A DNA stretch of 64,000 bases from Melioribacteraceae bacterium (GTDB lineage Bacteria > Bacteroidota > Ignavibacteria > Ignavibacteriales > Melioribacteraceae). How positions within the stretch are numbered: position 1 is the stretch's first letter; every line of letters starts with the position of its first letter. This document shows, in pieces, positions 63,045 to 64,000 of this stretch. The position numbers and the translations under genes are program-made. The notes below the pieces were generated by a model, which was given only the letters and a program-made list of their open reading frames with translations, made no database searches and was not told where the DNA came from. The stretch spans positions 22,985-86,984 of the forward strand of contig BQMY01000085.1 of assembly GCA_022181065.1 (NCBI GenBank), read 5' to 3'.

Positions 63045-63752
63045 ATGAAGGTTCTAATTTTCTTTATTCTTTTTAATTCCCCCTTATTTCCACAAAGTTC
63101 TGACTTTTTCACTAAAACAAATAAATTCCTGAAAACGCATGTTGTTAGCGGCAAAGTAAATTATGAACAGATATTGCGTAACCCTGATGATCTCGATTCG
63201 CTTGTATCGATGATTTCGGAATTCAGGTTAAAAACTGCGTCAGACAAACAATACAAAAAAGCCCTTCTGATTAACACTTACAATCTGCTTGTCATAAAAA
63301 ACGTTATTGATAATTATCCTGTAAAAAATCCATTGAAGGTCAAAGGTTTTTTCAAGGATATCACATTTAATGTTGGTGGCAAAACGGTAACACTTGATAA
63401 GCTTGAACACGAAATGCTCTTCCCGATTGATAAAGATCCGAGATTACATTTTGTGCTAGTTTGTGCCGCGAAAGGGTGCCCGGTGCTCTTACCAAAAGCA
63501 TATACGTCTGAAAACCTCGAGGAGGAAATCAGAAATAAGACAATTGCCACATTGAATGATCCTCGTTATGTGAAAGTTGAAGAGAATAATATCTACCTGA
63601 GTGAATTATTCAAATGGTACAGAATTCATTTCGGAGGGAATGAAAAAGGTGTTATAAATTTTATTAATGATTATCGAGAATCCAAACTTCCCGAAAACAC
63701 TGATATATCATACATGAAATACGACTGGTCTATCAATGAATTGAAAGAATAA
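63045..63752 (+). CDS. Secreted DUF547 family protein
   Basis: A 235-residue exported protein with a signal peptide (MKVLIFFILFNSPLFPQS). The DUF547 domain includes NTYNLLVIKNVIDNYPVK, KDITFNVGGKTVTLDKLEH, then DPRLHFVLVCAAKGCPVL (with its conserved Cys) and LSELFKWYRIHFG. DUF547 proteins are glutaredoxin-like-associated or of unknown function; some are exported. The gene is preceded by a repeat block and is followed by a terminator-like hairpin. Confidence 0.82.
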   Translation: MKVLIFFILFNSPLFPQSSDFFTKTNKFLKTHVVSGKVNYEQILRNPDDLDSLVSMISEFRLKTASDKQYKKALLINTYNLLVIKNVIDNYPVKNPLKVKGFFKDITFNVGGKTVTLDKLEHEMLFPIDKDPRLHFVLVCAAKGCPVLLPKAYTSENLEEEIRNKTIATLNDPRYVKVEENNIYLSELFKWYRIHFGGNEKGVINFINDYRESKLPENTDISYMKYDWSINELKE

Positions 63753-63763
63753 TGTAAAAAAAA

Positions 63764-63785
63764 AGGAAGGTGAAAACACCTTCCT
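63764..63785 (-). terminator. Hairpin with A-run on its left (minus-strand terminator)
   Basis: AGGAAGGTG-AAAA-CACCTTCCT (63764-63785) is a perfect 9-bp stem, 11 bases after the DUF547 stop. The A-run on its left is a T-run for a minus-strand transcript entering from the right. The dispersed repeat begins at its right foot. Confidence 0.7.
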
Positions 63786-63860
63786 GAGTATGTTCAAAAA
63801 CCTGATTGTTTATTTCCAAGTCCCCCTTCCGAAGGCAATGCTGTCAACTTAAGGGAGAAA
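63786..63860. repeat. Partial dispersed repeat at window end
   Basis: Leader AACCTGATTGTTTATTT and the CCCCCTTCCGAAGG arm match the left module of the copies at 22006 and 45313. The right part is missing or replaced. The remaining sequence to 64000 holds no gene I could support. Confidence 0.6.
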
Positions 63861-64000
63861 ATGAATTTAAAATTCAATGGGATTGTTATAATTGAAAAAT
63901 TGAGAAAACGATGAAAAGATATTGCGAAAACTTCGCGAAGAAATACAAAGTAGAGAATTTTTTAATAATAGCAGAAAAAGTAGTGTAGATTTCACAAGGA

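Noticed and set aside
63911..63988. 25-codon frame starting at ATG 63911 near the window end
   Set aside because: It is too short, without a family match or a clear binding site.

Overview
The window is chromosomal DNA of a Gram-negative bacterium of the Bacteroidota/Chlorobiota side, most likely an Ignavibacteria-type organism. The evidence is two secreted proteins with type IX secretion (Por) C-terminal sorting domains (54260-55858, 55903-57150), two SusC/CirA-like TonB-dependent receptors, a lipoprotein S46 dipeptidyl-peptidase, a patatin-BamA fusion, and several promoters of the Bacteroidetes form TTTG-N19/20-TAnnTTTG. Base composition is moderately AT-rich and even, with no prophage, CRISPR array, rRNA or tRNA seen. 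The lineage is an inference.

Layout. 1-5000: serA, a structured non-coding stretch, then an rtcB/acyl-CoA synthetase pair. 5190-8332: phenylacetyl-CoA epoxygenase genes paaABCD (no paaE here), with a composite repeat lying between paaA and paaB, then two small genes. 8508-14298: a peptidoglycan-recycling cluster of amino-sugar kinase, AmpG-like permease and a NagZ / beta-lactamase-fold fusion. 14302-18788: an SMP-30 family protein and a 1146-residue protein that may be a PPi-type PEP carboxykinase. 18947-26033: acyl-CoA ligase, SPFH protein, DUF971, GNAT, MeaB GTPase, DUF1697, thioredoxin, TauE. 26184-36421: a long leftward block of membrane SpoIIE phosphatase, TonB receptor, PlpD-like phospholipase, yidC, rnpA and rpmH (rpmH is only 47 codons). 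36504-41802: a leftward potassium-related operon trkA-trkH-lipoprotein-K+ channel-histidine kinase. 42004-45284: two envelope proteins and a PAS-GAF histidine kinase. 45565-53322: S46 peptidase, Zn-ribbon protein, DUF4922 phosphorylase-like protein with a GT2, an XRE/membrane-protein pair, FMN reductase and a TIM-barrel epimerase. 53567-64000: a stand-alone XylR-type sensor domain, two T9SS cargo proteins, a possible small RNA, TsaC, PPK2, a NusG paralogue, a second TonB receptor, a coiled-coil protein and a DUF547 protein.

Functional links. The kinase, permease and NagZ fusion fit one pathway: import of muropeptides, cleavage of GlcNAc, and its phosphorylation. paaABCD implies aerobic phenylacetate use; the acyl-CoA synthetase and MeaB fit wider acyl-CoA metabolism. 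Regulation is partly visible. A perfect palindrome sits over the XRE gene promoter. Two perfect inverted repeats sharing TTCTT-NAAT-AAGAA sit at the promoters of the sugar kinase and the acyl-CoA ligase.

The most unusual non-coding feature is a dispersed modular repeat (about 6200, 22010, 45315, 62640, 63786, with fragments near 1330). In three places its left end directly abuts a terminator-like hairpin. In one of these the hairpin sequence is duplicated as 20-bp direct repeats on both sides of the element, as expected for a small mobile element inserting into a terminator.
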